The position numbers were made by a program, and so were the translations under genes. A DNA stretch of 36,371 nucleotides, from positions 1-36,371 of the forward strand of contig JAFOCV010000098.1 of the NCBI GenBank assembly GCA_017381015.1, read 5' to 3'. The DNA is from Bacteroidaceae bacterium. Its GTDB lineage: Bacteria; Bacteroidota; Bacteroidia; Bacteroidales; Bacteroidaceae. Under the pieces are notes generated by a model, which did no database searches, was not told where the DNA came from, and saw only the letters and a program-made list of their open reading frames with translations. Positions 16,016-24,968 of the stretch are shown piece by piece; positions within the stretch are counted from its first letter, which is position 1, and every line of letters starts with the position of its first letter.

Positions 16016-16402
16016 ATGGGAAGAAAGAAATTTTCACAAAGAGAAATTGATATCATCAGCAAATTGCTGCGTCGTAAGATGGCTGGCACTAGATTTCAGC
16101 AGAAGATGGTGCGCCACACCCTTCGCACAACTTTCGAGTTCAATATAGCCGATTTCAACATCCAGGGCAAGGCCTTTGGTCCTGAGGATCTGGAGGAGTG
16201 CGTGCGCAAGGGTCGTATACAAATCCTTGACGAGGCTACCATCGAGGCTATGAAGCAGCGCCATGCCGAGAAGCGCCTGCGCGATGAGGCTCTCCGTCAG
16301 GCAGATGCAGTGGCAGATGGCGAGATAGTAGATTGGCAGGAGGTACAGAAACAGTGGGATGAATACTATGCCCAGCACCCCGAGGAGGCTGAGAACAAGT
16401 AG
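16016..16402 (+). CDS. small conserved basic/acidic protein, function unknown
   Basis: A 128-residue protein with no signal peptide or membrane segment. Residues 1-40 are strongly basic and helical (MGRKKFSQREIDIISKLL, RRKMAGTRFQQKMVRHTLR in two parts), which suggests nucleic-acid or ribosome contact. The middle contains FNIADFNIQGKAFGPEDLEECVRKG, and the C-terminus is an acidic/charged helix ending in QKQWDEYYAQHPEEAENK. I believe similar proteins are widespread in Prevotella-like genomes, but I cannot name a family. Codon use resembles the neighbours, the promoter is strong, and the start ATG is unambiguous. It is the first gene of a possible four-gene run up to 21067. Confidence 0.8.
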   Translation: MGRKKFSQREIDIISKLLRRKMAGTRFQQKMVRHTLRTTFEFNIADFNIQGKAFGPEDLEECVRKGRIQILDEATIEAMKQRHAEKRLRDEALRQADAVADGEIVDWQEVQKQWDEYYAQHPEEAENK

Positions 16403-16427
16403 GTGCCTCTATCTCTTCTCTCCTATC

Positions 16428-16443
16428 AGAAAAGTACTTTTCT
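16428..16443. other. perfect 16-bp palindrome upstream of the ferredoxin-nitroreductase
   Basis: AGAAAAGTACTTTTCT is a perfect inverted repeat without a loop, 27 bases before ATG 16470. It could be an operator for a dimeric repressor or chance; there is no second copy in the window that I noticed. Confidence 0.4.
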
Positions 16444-16469
16444 AGAATCCGCCTAACCCAGAGAATACG

Positions 16470-17303
16470 ATGATTAGTATCAACAAAGAACTATGCAACA
16501 GGTGCGGTAAGTGCCAGAGGGTGTGCCCTGCCTTCATACCCGTGGTGGAGCAGGACAAGGCTCCATATGTGCGCCACCCAGAGGTGTGTATCGGTTGTGG
16601 ACACTGTGTGGATGTGTGTGCCACTGGGGCTTTTCTCAACGACCAATTCTCGCCAGAGAGCATTCATACAATCAATCGCGAACTATTGCCCTCGCCTGAG
16701 AGTTTGATGGAGCTGATTCGCTCGCGCCGCAGCAATCGCACCATCACCACCAAGCCCATACCTCAGAGCTCATTGGATATGATAATGGAGGCGGCCAGAT
16801 ATGCTCCAACGGCTCAGAATAGCAGACAGGTGCAGTTGCATCTTATCACTGACGACGAGGCTCTGCTTCGTGTGGAGGCTGCCACCATAGGGTATTTTAT
16901 GCGATTGGCCAGGGTGCTGCTTTCTCCTCCCATCAAGTGGATAGCCAGGTTGTTTCTGGGCAAGTTGTATGACGAGGTACCTGCCCTCTATGCCATGAAC
17001 GAGCAGTTCAAGCAGGGCAAACGCCCCACGATATGCAACTCTACCGCCCTGCTGGTGATATCTGCTCCCAAGGGATATGACTTCGGTATGCAGGATTGCA
17101 ATCTGGCATATCAGAATGCCTCGCTCATGGCCGAATCTCTTGGCGTCAGCCAGGTGTATATGGGCTTCGTTCAGGTGGGTATGTTTATGATGGGTGTGAA
17201 GAAGGCTTCTCGCATCCTTGGCATCCCTGAGAATCACAAGGCTTTTGCCATTATGGGCCTTGGTATGCCTGCATTCAAATACCAAAAATATACTAATCGT
17301 TAA
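16470..17303 (+). CDS. ferredoxin-nitroreductase fusion (2[4Fe-4S] + FMN nitroreductase domain)
   Basis: Predicted flavoprotein that takes electrons through an N-terminal bacterial-type ferredoxin domain. The two cluster motifs are C9-x2-C12-x2-C15-x3-C19 and C40-x2-C43-x2-C46-x3-C50. From about residue 80 a nitroreductase domain follows, with SRRSNRTITTKPIP, EAARYAPTAQNSRQVQ (FMN phosphate and ring contacts) and MAESLGVSQVYMG. Such fusions are common in anaerobes and often reduce nitro compounds or quinone-like substrates; the physiological substrate is usually unknown. The 277-residue length is normal. It sits 67 bp after the 16016 gene and 98 bp before the GH89 gene, all on plus. Confidence 0.92.
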   Translation: MISINKELCNRCGKCQRVCPAFIPVVEQDKAPYVRHPEVCIGCGHCVDVCATGAFLNDQFSPESIHTINRELLPSPESLMELIRSRRSNRTITTKPIPQSSLDMIMEAARYAPTAQNSRQVQLHLITDDEALLRVEAATIGYFMRLARVLLSPPIKWIARLFLGKLYDEVPALYAMNEQFKQGKRPTICNSTALLVISAPKGYDFGMQDCNLAYQNASLMAESLGVSQVYMGFVQVGMFMMGVKKASRILGIPENHKAFAIMGLGMPAFKYQKYTNR

Positions 17304-17319
17304 CCCTCTCTCTCTCTTA

Positions 17320-17350
17320 AGGTAGGTCCTATAATTTAGGAATGCTACCT
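17320..17350 (+). other. imperfect hairpin between nitroreductase and GH89 genes
   Basis: AGGTAG (17320-17325) pairs with CTACCT (17345-17350), and TCCT with AGGA inside, leaving a small internal loop. No U-tract follows on plus. It may be a weak terminator or a leader structure for the GH89 mRNA. Confidence 0.35.
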
Positions 17351-17401
17351 GATAAAAAAGATAAACTGATTTATAGACCCATTCTCTTAATACCAAAGAT
17401 T

Positions 17402-20056
17402 ATGAAAAAGCATTTCCTCTGTTCTCTCCTCTTATCATTCTTCTGTCTCATCATAGTGCCCATTGCCCACAGTATGGCTTTTGCTGGCAATGTAAAAAGT
17501 GAGCAGCGCATCAAAGCTAGAAAGAACCCACGTGCCGTAGTGGACCTGGTTGACCGTATCGGTGGCAAGGGGGCATCAAAGAAGTTTACCTTTATTCTGG
17601 ACCCCTCCATCAATCCAGAGACAGAGGTTTTTGTGATTGGTGCCGACAGAGGAAAGGTGCTCATCAAGGGAACCACCATCAGTGCCATCACTACGGGTCT
17701 CGGTTGGTATCTGAATTACCATGCCAACATTAACATTGCATGGAATTCGCTCAACGAGAAGACGGCACAGGGTGGTGCTTATACCGACCTCTCCAATATA
17801 CCCGTCCCCACCTCTGAGGACGTTCACGAATGCAATGCTCAGTATCGCTACTTCTTGAACTATTGCACCTTTGGTTATTCTATGACTTCATGGACATGGA
17901 AACGCTGGCAACAGGAGATAGACTGGATGGCTCTGCATGGCATCAATATGCCCCTGCAGATAGTTGGTCTGGAGGAGGTGTGGCGCAAGTTCCTTACCAT
18001 GGAGGAAGACGGCAAACGCAAGTACAACTACTCCGACCAGGAGGCTAAGGCCTTCGTGCCTGGTCCTGCCTTTACAGCTTGGTGGGGCATGAACAATCTG
18101 GAGGGATGGGGCGGCACCAGCCAGGACGGTTGGGGTGGCGTACAGGACGATGCTTGGTACAAGCGTCAAACCACCTTGGCAAGGAATATAGTCAATCGTC
18201 AGCGCGAATTGGGTATGCAACCCGTTTTACCAGGTTTCTCAGGCATGGTGCCCAGCAATTTTACCACCAAGACTCAGGTGCCCACCGATGCCAATGGCGG
18301 CAATTGGTGTGGCTTTGTGCGCCCCAGAATCATAGACCCCACTTACGAGGGGTTTGCCGCTATAGCCCAGGACTACTATCAATGTCTGAAGGAGGTGATG
18401 GGCGAGAGTCAGTACTATTCCATGGACCCCTTCCACGAGGGTGGCAGTATTTCCAGCGGAAAATATTCCGAAGCATACTATGCCGTATATCAGGCCATGG
18501 AGGCTGCCAAGGAGGGCTCGCAATGGGTCATTCAGCAATGGCAATGGGATGCCAATCAGGGCAAATCGCTGCAGGCTGTGCCTGCTGGTCGTTTGGTGGT
18601 GCTGGACCTCTTCTCTGATGGCAAACCAGCCTTCGACCGCTATCGTGGCTACATGCCTCAGGATGCCGTATTCTGTGCCATTCCCAACTTTGGTGGTCGC
18701 TCTGGCTTGATGGGACGTCTGAACAATGTTGCCGACAATTACTTTACCTATAAGGCCAAGTATCCCAGCATCAAGGGTGTGGGTGCTGCGCCCGAGGCTA
18801 TAGAACAAACTCCTGTTACCTACGACCTGATTTATCAGCTCCCATGGATGAGCCAGAAGCCTGATATGAAGGCTTGGGTAAAGCAATATGCCATTGCTCG
18901 CTATGGTTCGGACAATGCCGTTGCTCAGGAGGCTTGGGAATTGCTTCGCCAGGGTGTGCTCAACTATGGTGCGGATGCCATTCAGGGGCCTGTGGAGGAT
19001 GTATGGGGTGCTCGTCCCAACCTAGATGCATGGCCAGCCAGCACCTGGGGTGTTACTATCAACAAGGCTGGTGGCACATACACCAAAGAGCGTCGTCAGA
19101 TGCTCATTGATGCCATGTTCAAACTGCTTAGCCAAAGCGAGGCTCTCAACCTGTCCAAAGGTTCTATCTATGAGAGTAACTACAATTATGACTTGGTGGA
19201 ATTTGGCGGCGCGGTGATGGCTGATTACGCTTACGACCTTTTGCTTGCCATCCGTGATGTCAAGAATGTGAGTGGCACCAATGATGCTTGGTACAAGAGT
19301 CGCATAGATGCCTTCCTGGCTCTCATAGAAGATGTAGATGCCTTCAAGGGCACTAATCTCAATTTCCGTCTGGGCAAATGGACACAGGAGGCTCGCGATG
19401 CGGCTGCCGAGGTAAAGGGGGCTACCAGTGCTACGGCTGACTGGTACGAACTGGTCAACTCGCGCACACTGATTACTACCTGGGGTGATGAGAGTCAGAA
19501 TCGTGGCCTTAAGGACTATTCTTATCGCTCTTGGCAGGGTCTGCTTCGGGATTATTATTTGCCTCGTTGGAAGTATTATTTCGACCACGATTGTACCAAT
19601 CCCGCCAGCTATTTCTTCTTTGAATGGAACTGGGCTCATGCCATGCAACACCATGTGGGACAAACCACGAAGAGCACCGTCAAACTCTCTGAGGGTGAGC
19701 CCGGTTACCGCTACTCGCGCCAGCCAGAGGGCAATACCGTTGTCGAGGCTCAGCGTCTGCTGACCAAATATATCATACCTGTTCATTTCGGTGAGGCAAC
19801 GTATTACGCTTATAGAAATACAGACAACCATATTCCTCGTGCCTATAGCATCAGTGTGTCATCGGATGCTACCATTGACCTGAGCAAATACTTCGGTTCA
19901 TTGACTAATGCCGTTGTCACTTCTGAAATATTTGTGGAGCCCACGGGCAATCTTGCTTCCGTTAGAATCAAACCCAATGTGGTTCCTGGGCAGTATACGG
20001 CCACTCTTACTCTGGGAGATGCCTCCAGAATTAACTTCCTCTTGCAGTGCAAGTAG
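17402..20056 (+). CDS. GH89 alpha-N-acetylglucosaminidase (NAGLU-like)
   Basis: Predicted exported exo-enzyme that releases terminal alpha-linked N-acetylglucosamine, for example from mucin O-glycans or heparan-type glycans. From ATG 17402 the product has 884 residues with a clear signal peptide (MKKHFLCSLLLSFF, ending near FAG). The order NAGLU_N (about 30-125), catalytic TIM barrel (about 130-480) and helical C-terminal domain matches the family. The barrel contains SWTWKRWQQEIDWMALHGIN. By analogy with human NAGLU the catalytic pair is E346 in MDPFHEGG (acid/base) and E465 in GAAPEAIEQTP (nucleophile). An upstream in-frame ATG at 17342 would put 20 charged residues before the signal peptide, so I reject it. 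Substrate is inferred from the family. Confidence 0.94.
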   Translation: MKKHFLCSLLLSFFCLIIVPIAHSMAFAGNVKSEQRIKARKNPRAVVDLVDRIGGKGASKKFTFILDPSINPETEVFVIGADRGKVLIKGTTISAITTGLGWYLNYHANINIAWNSLNEKTAQGGAYTDLSNIPVPTSEDVHECNAQYRYFLNYCTFGYSMTSWTWKRWQQEIDWMALHGINMPLQIVGLEEVWRKFLTMEEDGKRKYNYSDQEAKAFVPGPAFTAWWGMNNLEGWGGTSQDGWGGVQDDAWYKRQTTLARNIVNRQRELGMQPVLPGFSGMVPSNFTTKTQVPTDANGGNWCGFVRPRIIDPTYEGFAAIAQDYYQCLKEVMGESQYYSMDPFHEGGSISSGKYSEAYYAVYQAMEAAKEGSQWVIQQWQWDANQGKSLQAVPAGRLVVLDLFSDGKPAFDRYRGYMPQDAVFCAIPNFGGRSGLMGRLNNVADNYFTYKAKYPSIKGVGAAPEAIEQTPVTYDLIYQLPWMSQKPDMKAWVKQYAIARYGSDNAVAQEAWELLRQGVLNYGADAIQGPVEDVWGARPNLDAWPASTWGVTINKAGGTYTKERRQMLIDAMFKLLSQSEALNLSKGSIYESNYNYDLVEFGGAVMADYAYDLLLAIRDVKNVSGTNDAWYKSRIDAFLALIEDVDAFKGTNLNFRLGKWTQEARDAAAEVKGATSATADWYELVNSRTLITTWGDESQNRGLKDYSYRSWQGLLRDYYLPRWKYYFDHDCTNPASYFFFEWNWAHAMQHHVGQTTKSTVKLSEGEPGYRYSRQPEGNTVVEAQRLLTKYIIPVHFGEATYYAYRNTDNHIPRAYSISVSSDATIDLSKYFGSLTNAVVTSEIFVEPTGNLASVRIKPNVVPGQYTATLTLGDASRINFLLQCK

Positions 20057-20101
20057 GGACCTCAGATATCCGTTTACTCACATTTTATTACTCCCTCAAC
20101 C

Positions 20102-21067
20102 ATGATTGAAAGAAAGACACATCAGGCACAACGTATTGCCGACTATCTGGAGGCGGTGCCCTTTGTTGTGGACCCTCATGAACTCTATTCCACACAAACT
20201 CTCTATGCAGGGCTTGATATCACTCGCCCAGAGAGTTTTGAGCAATGTTATGACCAACGTGTGTATCAGCATTTCCTTGCTCAAGGCAAGGTGACGGACA
20301 ATCCGCTGGAATCTCTGGCACGCAATCTGCACGACTTTTGCATCATGCAAAGCGCAAAGCGCCTTTTGGCTCAGTGGGACAAGTGCAAGGTAGTGGCCGT
20401 GATGGGTGGCAATGCAATGAGGCGCGATGATGCCTCGTATGCCAAGATAGCACGCATCAGCAAGCGACTCACGGAACTGGGTTCGCTGATGGTTTCTGGT
20501 GGCGGTAGCGGCGCAATGGAGGCAACAGGGTTCGGAGCATGGATGGCTGGGCGTAGTGAAGAGGAGTTTGCCGAGGCCCTGGCTCGTCTGGTGGCGGTAC
20601 CTACTCAGCAAGACCCTGATTACTTGCAAACCTCTCTCTCCATCATTCAGGACTATCCCCAAAGCAAGTACATCAATCTCAGTATCCCTACGTGGCTATA
20701 TGGCCATGAATGGACATCGCCTTTTGCCACACATATAGCAAAATTGTTTGAAAACTCCGTGCGCGAGGATACTCTTCTCACCATTGCCTACGGAGGCATA
20801 ATATATGCCCCTGGCAGAGCAGGTACTATTCAGGAAGTATTCCAGGAAGCCGTGCAGAATCATTATCTGACCTTCGGCTTTGCCAGCCCTATGATTTTCC
20901 TGGATACCGAATTCTGGACAAAGACCACCCCCTTCTATCCCTTGCTCACCGACCTTTTGGAAAAGGGTATATACAAGAATCTGCTGCTCTCTCTCACCGA
21001 CGATCCAGATGCCGTCGTCAATACCATCCTCCAATTTCAGGAGAGCATAGAAAAGGCTGGAGAATAA
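20102..21067 (+). CDS. LOG-like Rossmann-fold nucleotide-binding protein
   Basis: Related to the LOG / lysine-decarboxylase-like superfamily, whose known members hydrolyse nucleoside 5'-monophosphates to base and ribose-5-phosphate. A beta strand (KVVAVMGGNAMRRDD, about 96-110) leads to the glycine-rich loop SGGGSGAMEAT (132-142). The second signature, normally PGGxGTxxE, is PGRAGTIQE (237-245), with arginine instead of the second glycine. The 321-residue length exceeds small LOG proteins (about 190) and is below PpnN (about 450); the first 90 residues are an extra helical part. It follows the GH89 gene by 45 bp and is probably the last gene of that run, followed by a hairpin. Hydrolase activity is plausible but uncertain. 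Confidence 0.72.
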   Translation: MIERKTHQAQRIADYLEAVPFVVDPHELYSTQTLYAGLDITRPESFEQCYDQRVYQHFLAQGKVTDNPLESLARNLHDFCIMQSAKRLLAQWDKCKVVAVMGGNAMRRDDASYAKIARISKRLTELGSLMVSGGGSGAMEATGFGAWMAGRSEEEFAEALARLVAVPTQQDPDYLQTSLSIIQDYPQSKYINLSIPTWLYGHEWTSPFATHIAKLFENSVREDTLLTIAYGGIIYAPGRAGTIQEVFQEAVQNHYLTFGFASPMIFLDTEFWTKTTPFYPLLTDLLEKGIYKNLLLSLTDDPDAVVNTILQFQESIEKAGE

Positions 21068-21084
21068 AAATTGGTTAAAGCAAT

Positions 21085-21114
21085 AGCCCCTGATGGCTCG
21101 TGCCATCCGGGGCT
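21085..21114 (+). terminator. strong GC-rich hairpin after the LOG-like gene
   Basis: AGCCCCTGATGG (21085-21096) pairs with CCATCCGGGGCT (21103-21114), 11 of 12 positions, around a six-base loop (CTCGTG). It lies 18 bases after the stop codon. There is no U-tract, which is common in Bacteroidetes terminators, so terminator is the likeliest role. Confidence 0.55.
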
Positions 21115-21121
21115 GGGTAAG

Positions 21122-21220
21122 GAGAATAGTCCGATTACTCTGATTACTCTGAATACTCTGAATACTCTGAATAGTCCGATTATTCCGATTATTCTGATTA
21201 TTCTGATTACTCTGAATAAT
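21122..21220. repeat. 9-bp tandem array, eleven units
   Basis: Eleven consecutive 9-bp units follow the pattern C(T/C)GA(T/A)TA(C/T/G)T. Examples are CTGATTACT, CTGAATACT, CTGAATAGT and CCGATTATT. Units form local runs of like type (two CTGAATACT, two CCGATTATT), as expected from slippage. The array lies between the hairpin of the LOG-like gene and the terminator of the BI-1 gene, with no gene across it. Confidence 0.9.
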
Positions 21221-21244
21221 TACTGTCCGGTAAATATGCGTAAT

Positions 21245-21283
21245 AAAAAAGTAGGAAGAAAACTACTTTGTTTTCCTCCTACT
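21245..21283 (-). terminator. intrinsic terminator of the BI-1 gene
   Basis: AGTAGGAAGAAAAC (21250-21263) pairs with GTTTTCCTCCTACT (21270-21283), 13 of 14 positions, around a six-base loop. On the minus strand the stem is followed by six T residues (complement of 21245-21250). It lies about 40 bases beyond the stop at 21326. Confidence 0.82.
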
Positions 21284-21325
21284 CGATTATTCAATAGGAC
21301 ATGTCCTTGCGTGAGAACCAAAACT

Positions 21326-22036
21326 TTACTTTCTCTTGCCCATGATGCTTAGGAGCTTGAGGAAGAGGTTGATAAAGTCTAGGTAGAGGACAATGCTGCC
21401 CAGGAGAGCTAGCTTGTTGGTCTGGTCATTGACACCAGAGTACTGGGCTTGAGTGAGCATACCCTTTATCTTCTGAGTGTCATAGGCGGTAAGGCCTACG
21501 AAGATAATCACACCTGCATAGTTGAGGATAGATGTAAGTGTGTCGTTATGCCAGAACAGATTGACCAATGTGGCTACAATCAAGCCCCAAAGTCCCATGA
21601 TGAGTACTCGGCCTATGCCTGTGAGGTCGCGCTTGGTGAAATAACCATAAAGCGACATTCCACCAAATGTGGCAGCGGTGACAAAGAAGGCCTGCGCTAT
21701 ACTTTCGGCGGTGTAGATGAGCATGATGAATGACATGGTCACACCATTCAATATGGCATATAGCGCAAAGAGTAGTCCTGCAGTGATGAACGATATCTTG
21801 TTCAGACAGAATGAGATAAAGAATACTAGTCCTATTTCTGCAATGAGCAATGTCCACAGGAGGACAGAGTTGGTAGCAATGGCTTGTACCCAATCAGCAT
21901 TGCGTGCAACAATCATGGCGGTGAGGCCTGTCATCATCAGGGCGCATGTCATCCATGTGTATACGTTGCGCATGAGGACGGCAAAGGTACTCACTTCAGA
22001 ACCAGAGGTTCGGGAATATGATTTTTCGTATGACAT
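21326..22036 (-). CDS. Bax inhibitor-1 / YccA family membrane protein
   Basis: A seven-helix inner-membrane protein of the BI-1 (UPF0005) family. Bacterial members are linked to calcium leak and proteostasis, but the role in Bacteroidetes is not settled. The cytoplasmic N-terminus (1-20) is Ser-rich; helices follow at about 24-44, 55-75, 80-98, 105-125, 140-160, 168-186 and 208-228. The family signature near the C-terminus is FVGLTAYDTQKIKGM, with the conserved aspartate, followed by LYLDFINLFLKLL. The 236-residue length is normal. It begins 23 bp after the stop of the large M16 peptidase on the same strand, so the pair is likely an operon. A good terminator follows. Confidence 0.94.
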   Translation of the reverse strand: MSYEKSYSRTSGSEVSTFAVLMRNVYTWMTCALMMTGLTAMIVARNADWVQAIATNSVLLWTLLIAEIGLVFFISFCLNKISFITAGLLFALYAILNGVTMSFIMLIYTAESIAQAFFVTAATFGGMSLYGYFTKRDLTGIGRVLIMGLWGLIVATLVNLFWHNDTLTSILNYAGVIIFVGLTAYDTQKIKGMLTQAQYSGVNDQTNKLALLGSIVLYLDFINLFLKLLSIMGKRK

Positions 22037-22059
22037 AATGGTAAGATTTTATTTCTGAA

Positions 22060-24867
22060 TTATTCGGGTAGCATTACCACGGTAATTTCATTCTTGCTCT
22101 TGAGCAGAGCCTTAGCTACGCGCTTGATGTCGTTCTGGTTAATAGACTCCAAGGTGGGGAGATATTCCTTCTCTACGTCAATACCGAAGCGATTATAGGT
22201 CTGCAGGTATGAGAGCCATGTGTTGTTCTTGTTTTGCATCTCGTGGAAGCTCTTCTGCATGTACTCCTTCACGCGTTGCATATATTCGGCAGGAATACCA
22301 TTCTGGGCAACCTTTTCAAGTTCCTGACGCATTACCACAAGGCAGGTGTCGTACATGTCGGGCTTTACATTACCCTGAACAGAGTAAGAGTAGAACCACT
22401 TGCCATCATTGCCCTTCATGTGTCCGGCACTGGCGCCCACACCATAGGAAGCACCCATATCTTCACGGATAACCTCGGTGTAGGTCATCTGCATGGCTTG
22501 GCTGAGAATGCTGGTTACCATCTCGTCCTTGATGTTCTTCTTGCCCTTGGCAGGAGCGTGAAGCAAGTATGTGGCAAGAGCCTGAGGCTGCTCCATCTTG
22601 GTCTTGTAGACATTCTTCAGAACACCATTGCGTAGCTTAAGGTCGGTGTAAACTTCCTTGTCGTTACGCTTCTGAGTGGGTAATGTAGCAAGGTACTGAC
22701 AGCAGTAGTTGGTAAGAGTATCCTCGTTGAAAGTGCCCACGAAGTAGAAGGTGAAGTCTGATGCATCGGCATAGCGGTCGGCCCACATCTCCAGAGCACG
22801 CTCATAGTTGACCTTCTGGATATCCTCCTTGCGGAACTTGATGTTCAAGGGGTGATTGCCGTAGCAGAGCATAGACACACTGTCGCTATATGCAGATGTG
22901 GGGTCGTTCTCCTTGCCCTTGAGCATGGTATAGTACTGAGTGAATAGGTTTTGAGCGGCATCGTTGTCTGCCTCGAGGGGCTGGAACTGAAGGTAAACCA
23001 GTTTGAAGAGAGTTTCAAGGTCGTCACGTGATGTGCCACCACCGATTTGTTCACTGAAAGCACCAAGGCTAGCGCTCACCTGAGCATGCTTGCCAGCCAG
23101 CATCTTGCGGAGTGTGGTGCGCTTGTAGCCGCCCAACTTAGAAGCATTGCATAGATTGTCTGCCAACTGAGTGGTGTAGATGTCCTCAATGCCATAGCGG
23201 CTGGTGCCACCAGGACTGTAGGCCTGCATGAGAACCTCATTGTCACTATGTGTGGTGGGGAGCATCACTACCTTTACACCATTGGATAGAGTTAATTCCT
23301 TGCTTCCGAAATGACCTGCTTTGCTCTTCTTGACAAAGCCAGGAGCGGGCAATTCCTTAATTAATTCGCCATCAAGACTTTCCTCCACGTGAGGAGTGGT
23401 CTTTGCCTCGTAGCCAGCTTTTACAGCAAGCAAGAGGCTATCAGTAGAGGGCTGAACATAACCATCCTTTTCGGGGTTCATGGAGAGGATGACCAGATTC
23501 TTGGTATCGCGTTTGAACAACATAGAGAACATCATGTTGCACTCGTCGATGGTCACGGTGGGTAGCATCAACTGATAGATTCTAACCTCGTCCTCCAAGG
23601 GGAGCATGGGCTCGTTGTATAGGAAGTTGTTGAGGCAAGCCTGGATGAACGAACCGTTTTCGCGCTGATTGCGGTTCTGGTACTTTAGTTCAAGACCAGC
23701 AGCCAATTGGGCAGTACGGCGGTCCAATTCGCTCTGAAGGAAACCATGGTCCAATACGGTACACATTTCCTTGATAGCAGCGGTGATAGCTTCGTATAAC
23801 TGACCTTCCTTGGGGATGATATAGCTCTCGGTACACTGGGTAGACTTGCTCAACAGGAAGTCGCCTTCGCCAAAGCTAGCGTTCAGGTAAGGAGTTTCGG
23901 GCTTGAGAAGAATCTCCTGTATGCGAGCCTTGAACATGCCTTCCACAAGAGTCTTGATAATCTTGTAGCGCATGTAGCCCATGTTGTTCTTCAGAGAATC
24001 TGCCCAAACAGGTTGGTGCTTCTGCATAACAGAAACTACGGTCATTGTCTGTTCGGGGTCGTGGTCGCTCACAACGATAGGTTCTTCATTATCGTCAACG
24101 CTATAGTAAATGCGCTTGGCAGGATTCTCTGGCAAGGTGTTGGGGGCAAACATCTCCTTGATCTTGGCTTCGGTGCGGTCAACATCGATGTCACCCACTA
24201 CGATGATACCCTGAAGGTCAGGACGATACCACTTGTGGTAATAGTCACGCAAGTCCTGATAGGGGAAGTTGTCAACTACAGACATCAAGCCGATTGGCAT
24301 ACGATTGCCAGGGCGACTGTTTGACATCAATGTGGGCAACTGGCGGTCCAGAATACGCATCTGAGCAGAGTTGCGCTGGCGCCATTCCTCATGAATAACA
24401 CCACGTTCCTTGTCAATCTGCTTCTCGTCCAAAGTCAGGGCACAGCTCCAGTCATGAAGAATGAGCAATACGCTATCCACGGTGGAAGTGCGTGCTGTGG
24501 GGACGTTGTTGATATTGTACACGGTTTCGTCAATGGCAGTATAGGCATTCAGCTGCTGACCAAACTTAACACCAATACCTTCCAGGTAGCGCAACAAAGA
24601 ATCATCGGGGAAGTGCTTAGTGCCATTGAAACACATGTGCTCCAGGAAGTGGGCAAGACCACGCTGGTGCTCTTCCTCCTGTACGGCACCTACTTTTTGT
24701 GCGATGTAGAAATTGGCCTGGCCAGGTGTGCGCAAATTCTTACGAACATAATAGGTCAAACCGTTGGGCAATTTGCCTTTGCGTGTAACGGTGTCCTGTG
24801 GCAAAGCCTGTGCATTGACACCAATAAAGAAGCATAGTGCCAACAATGTAAATAGTAATCTTTGCAT
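22060..24867 (-). CDS. M16 family zinc peptidase, full-length pitrilysin/PqqL-like, exported
   Basis: Predicted periplasmic or outer-envelope metalloprotease with two M16 halves in one chain (935 residues). A signal peptide spans residues 1-19 (hydrophobic core LLFTLLALCFFIGV, cleavage after VNA). The N-terminal half holds the inverted zinc site HFLEH (73-77: H73, E76, H77); the third ligand is likely one of the glutamates of KERGVIHEEW (153-162). The C-terminal half begins near SKELTLSNGVKVVMLPTTHS (about 520-540) and lacks HxxEH, as usual. It resembles E. coli PqqL and Bacteroides M16 proteases. It shares a short divergent intergenic region with the PBP4 gene and precedes the BI-1 gene by 23 bp. 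Confidence 0.93.
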   Translation of the reverse strand: MQRLLFTLLALCFFIGVNAQALPQDTVTRKGKLPNGLTYYVRKNLRTPGQANFYIAQKVGAVQEEEHQRGLAHFLEHMCFNGTKHFPDDSLLRYLEGIGVKFGQQLNAYTAIDETVYNINNVPTARTSTVDSVLLILHDWSCALTLDEKQIDKERGVIHEEWRQRNSAQMRILDRQLPTLMSNSRPGNRMPIGLMSVVDNFPYQDLRDYYHKWYRPDLQGIIVVGDIDVDRTEAKIKEMFAPNTLPENPAKRIYYSVDDNEEPIVVSDHDPEQTMTVVSVMQKHQPVWADSLKNNMGYMRYKIIKTLVEGMFKARIQEILLKPETPYLNASFGEGDFLLSKSTQCTESYIIPKEGQLYEAITAAIKEMCTVLDHGFLQSELDRRTAQLAAGLELKYQNRNQRENGSFIQACLNNFLYNEPMLPLEDEVRIYQLMLPTVTIDECNMMFSMLFKRDTKNLVILSMNPEKDGYVQPSTDSLLLAVKAGYEAKTTPHVEESLDGELIKELPAPGFVKKSKAGHFGSKELTLSNGVKVVMLPTTHSDNEVLMQAYSPGGTSRYGIEDIYTTQLADNLCNASKLGGYKRTTLRKMLAGKHAQVSASLGAFSEQIGGGTSRDDLETLFKLVYLQFQPLEADNDAAQNLFTQYYTMLKGKENDPTSAYSDSVSMLCYGNHPLNIKFRKEDIQKVNYERALEMWADRYADASDFTFYFVGTFNEDTLTNYCCQYLATLPTQKRNDKEVYTDLKLRNGVLKNVYKTKMEQPQALATYLLHAPAKGKKNIKDEMVTSILSQAMQMTYTEVIREDMGASYGVGASAGHMKGNDGKWFYSYSVQGNVKPDMYDTCLVVMRQELEKVAQNGIPAEYMQRVKEYMQKSFHEMQNKNNTWLSYLQTYNRFGIDVEKEYLPTLESINQNDIKRVAKALLKSKNEITVVMLPE

Positions 24868-24901
24868 GATAATTTTGTTTGTTTTGTAATTTATTCGGGC
24901 A

Positions 24902-24909
24902 CAAAGTTA
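24902..24909 (-). promoter_or_regulatory. -7 element for the large M16 peptidase gene
   Basis: TAACTTTG on the minus strand fits TAnnTTTG. The leader to ATG 24867 would be about 30 bases. The -33 region is not clear. Confidence 0.5.
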
Positions 24910-24951
24910 TAAAGAAGTCGCGGATTTTTAGCACTATTTATTAAAATAATG

Positions 24952-24959
24952 TATCTTTG
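24952..24959 (+). promoter_or_regulatory. -7 element nine bases before the PBP4 start codon
   Basis: TATCTTTG fits TAnnTTTG and lies nine bases from ATG 24969, so the mRNA leader should be only a few bases long. The -33 region is T-rich (24925-24929) but has no exact TTTG. Confidence 0.52.
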
Positions 24960-24968
24960 CAGCCCATT

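Noticed and set aside
17342-17401. Upstream start for the GH89 gene
   Set aside because: It would place 20 charged residues before a good signal peptide; ATG 17402 fits an exported enzyme.
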